From Sipunculus nudus (taxonomy: Eukaryota > Annelida > Sipuncula > Golfingiida > Sipunculidae): 64,000 nt of DNA. The DNA is taken from NCBI GenBank assembly GCA_026874595.1, contig CM049311.1, positions 22,312,676-22,376,675 of the forward strand, written 5' to 3'. The position numbers and the translations under genes are program-made. The notes under the pieces are model-generated. The model searched no databases. It had not been told where the DNA came from and saw nothing but the letters and a program-made list of their open reading frames with translations. Shown piece by piece: positions 61,026 to 64,000 of this stretch (its first letter is position 1; the number at the start of each line of letters is the position of its first letter).

Positions 61026-63178
61026 GCATGGAGTATTGTTGGGTCCGCTTCTGCTACTTACGAGGTATGCATATTTCTGTTTCTTTCTTCAGGAACAGTT
61101 TACTTGCAACGTACATATAATAAATCAAACTTATCTTTGTACGTCCACCGATAGAATCCAGTCAAATATCATCGAAAACCTGAATGCCCCCGCGTCTCAT
61201 TTCGGTTCGCAATGTCAACACCATCACTGGCCAGGTCATCAAGGTAAACATAACGGGTATAAATTTCTTGCCACGAGGACAGAACCACAAAATAAATGTT
61301 AAAAATATTGGAGCGACTGCAGGATCACTCACGCACTGTCTCCACCAGATTATGAGTTTATACGGACGGACGGTATGATGTTAAGGATTCATGTAATTTA
61401 AAAGTAAGTGGCAAAATTAAGATACAAGCAGCTGTACATAGAAACGTTTTCTGTTCACAGAAGTGTTGTGCCTCAGAGAGGTGCGTGAGTTATTCTGCAG
61501 TCGTGCCAAAATGTTTATACATATCTGATGGAGACAGTTTCCCACTGAAAATCTATATTTTCTGTTAACTTTTAGAATAAAAAAATGAGCCAACATTTCA
61601 CATCTCAGTTAATAAATCTCCCCAACCCCGGTAATAAGCCCGGTATACCGGGTCTATCAGCTAGTGTTCGTATAAGAGAAGAACCAAGCACTAAGTTTGT
61701 AAGTTTAACATATCACGAATTCAGGTATGCTTTTTCATATCACATCACCAGTTTAGTGATAGGCTAACAATCCTGATCAGAACTACTTCATTCAGGGGCG
61801 TCAATTTAGGGGGGGGGGGGGATGGCCAATGTAATCACCCCCCCCCCCACTTTTCAGAGAAAAATATTATAATATTGCAAATGAAATATATTAATAAACA
61901 GAATTAAAAACTTTGAATCCACTACTAAAACATGTTATATCTAAACCTGCTTAGAATTCACAAAATAACTTATTTTCTATTATAATATTATAATTTTTGA
62001 AATATAATTAAGTATATTATATATATATATGTATATAGTTGAATATGTCACTCAGAGACGCTGAAAAAGGTATATACAGTCAAGCCAGCTTGTTGTCATG
62101 TCGGTAGTACATGTATAAATTATGAAAATAACCGGGATGTGTCATTATGCGGGCATCAACATCTATGTCCTTTTGAGTCATAGAAGAAGCGTTATGTCTC
62201 AAATGATATTAAATAAATCATCAACAGAAAGGAAACATAAATGTTAATGAATATTTTATTGCACAACGGCATATCAAATTACGTTTATGCGCACCTGAAA
62301 ATTTATTTCCTGTAAGTTTTGTGCCGCATGCCGCAATAACTGACAAAAATCCGACTTGCTAATAGAAAGACACGTAGCGTCTGGGTCATGAGGTCAAATG
62401 TCTGGAAATATGCGGCAAGATTATAACGTTATGCGTATAGGCAAACATATTACTAAATAATTATTTCCCCCGACTATTGTGCCTTATTTAAGGGGATCTT
62501 ATTAATGACTCAAACTTCCATGAACGTCTTTATGATAGGACTTTTGGGGGAGCGGGCATCGTCATGCCATTGGCAACTTTCTGAGGTTTTAGACCGAGTA
62601 TCTCCTCCAGTGCTCACAAAACCTCCAGCTTTTCGTGGACCCATAAAAGGGATTTCCAGTCGCAAGTAACGTTTAGAGCTCGTGCTTCATATCATCTCGG
62701 CGAGACTTCACCGAATCTTCAAACCACGGCCTTGCAAAGACCAGGAGTTCATTATGTATGACATGTGATCGCAAACATCGCCCTTGCTAATGTACAAAGA
62801 AACGCAATGATCTGGATTACTGTGGCATCTTAAGACGTTAATTAGCTAAGTGACCGGGACTGACCTGCATGCATCACTGCACTTGCTGCCGCACACAGGT
62901 TGGAAATGAGATCGTTTGATACGCCTGACAGATTACAGGCTCTTGGCCTCGTTGATCGCCGTGTCGGCGTCTGATGTGATATTAACTGCGATCTGGTATC
63001 ACTGCCATGGGTTCCAAGCATGACAATAAACGGGATTATGACAATATTCCATGATATTAAACGGTCAGATTTACCATTGTTTATATAGGAAATGGTTTGG
63101 GATTTCAGATTTATGTGACAATAAGCGGGATTTTCTATTAACCGATATGACACAAAGTGGGCTCGACTGTATTATATG

Positions 63179-63184
<6 letters not shown>

Positions 63185-63232
<48 letters not shown>
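63185..63232 (+). repeat. (TA)n microsatellite
   Basis: About 48 bp of TA repeat, followed closely by a poly-C run at about 63243-63252. Confidence 0.9.
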
Positions 63233-63234
<2 letters not shown>

Positions 63235-63565
63235 AAGTCATCCCCCCCCCCCACTCTGGAAGAAAAATTGACGCCACTGACTTCATTGGAAATCCATCTG
63301 GTAATCATTCAATCTTTATATAAAATCCCCTAGACCTGGTAAAGAGTTTTCTCTAATGGTATATGTGTCGACGGATTGTTCTGATTTTGTAAGGGAAATC
63401 AAACGAATTAAGTTTCAGTCGATATTTGTTAAGAATCAATTAAAAATCATAATATTTTTTTTTAATATTCAATCATAAGCAAGAACGAAGCAAGATGTTG
63501 AAGCAAACAAAAATAATCTGTGGATGTTATCATTCAACTATAATTTGAGGATTTGGGCGTCGTCC

Positions 63566-63690
63566 AAAAAAGTGTTTTTCCACTTTAAACTTTCCCGATA
63601 TCCAACCTCTTGCCACCAATCTCTCCGCAGAGAGATTCTCGCCTAGACGCAGTCCTTGAAGTACTTAAGTATTCCATACCTCCCCCTTTC
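63566..63690 (+). repeat. Second copy of the 32275 dispersed repeat
   Basis: It has the same ordered words as the copy in the convergent spacer, in the same orientation, with moderate divergence. Confidence 0.4.
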
Positions 63691-64000
63691 GAACCCTGAA
63701 ATTTTATATTTTATAGTAAAGTTTAACAGGAGCTCACTATATAGGGAAAAAATATATTAAAAAATATTATAAGAAAATGAGTTTATCATTTAATATACCA
63801 TTAGGCAGAACAATGTTCAGGGTTCAAATGGTTTTATACTTTATAGGATCAAATACACAATTAACGTATTTTAGGAATGATTTCAAATAAAGGACGTTTG
63901 TTTTAAAAAAATGCTAGCTTAAAATATTGTTATATTATCCAACATTACTGACATGATGTATTGCAGCGTACGAGATGTCTCTTGTGTACTCAATAATTAT

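Larger units (their letters stand above)
52300..64000. other. Region upstream of the RERG-like gene, repeats only
   Basis: No recognisable gene was found on either strand. Apart from the arrays, LTR and MITE pieces listed separately, it holds poly-C or poly-G runs (about 54067-54085, 57027-57051, 59244-59262). The longest unassigned frame, at 53186-53506 on +, has no motif I recognise, and an unlisted exon of an unknown gene cannot be excluded. Confidence 0.5.

Overview
This is eukaryotic, AT-rich, intron-rich animal DNA. It has no operons and no bacterial signals. GT-AG introns, long TA/GA/poly-C microsatellites, a tRNA-derived SINE head and several dispersed repeat families that resemble ones common in mollusc genomes suggest a lophotrochozoan, most likely a mollusc. 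The species is not identified; this rests on repeat style and gene families, not on a search.

Two protein-coding genes can be built exon by exon, arranged tail to tail. Gene 1 (+ strand, 3420-31298, four coding exons, 173 aa) is a transgelin/myophilin-type actin-binding protein: one calponin-homology domain followed by one calponin-like repeat. Its first coding exon carries only four codons and is followed by a 25.9-kb intron. Gene 2 (- strand, 52051-39472, four coding exons, 236 aa) is an atypical RERG/RERGL-like Ras-superfamily GTPase. Its two small middle exons (54 and 74 nt) were found by splice-site and motif matching. They join in phase to give an intact P-loop, a non-canonical switch I, and DTTWE where DTAGQ is expected. 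A CRE-bearing putative promoter, a 74-nt 5'UTR intron and a nine-residue uORF lie just upstream of its start codon.

Region by region: 1-3300, upstream sequence with TA microsatellites and no gene; 3420-32100, the transgelin gene, whose first intron holds two TTA-flanked MITEs, hAT-like MITEs, a 747-bp solo LTR, a CCAAT-type array and two candidate internal promoters; 32106-39186, the intergenic spacer, dominated by a 4.2-kb foldback element (33875-38099) with about 0.5-kb inverted arms built from CCTAGG-centred palindromes and an internal tandem array with a period of about 335 bp; 39187-52240, the GTPase gene, with a 24-bp minisatellite in intron 1; 52300-64000, no recognised gene, but a 159-bp tandem array with a CRE and an E-box in every full unit (54.9-55.5 kb), a truncated LTR, a 278-bp dimeric satellite (57.8-59.3 kb) and assorted repeats.

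No defence, biosynthetic or other multi-gene system is visible. The most unusual items are the palindrome-built foldback element, the GTPase with degenerate switch motifs, the CRE/E-box array upstream of that GTPase, and the dimeric satellite. All repeat comparisons were made by eye.
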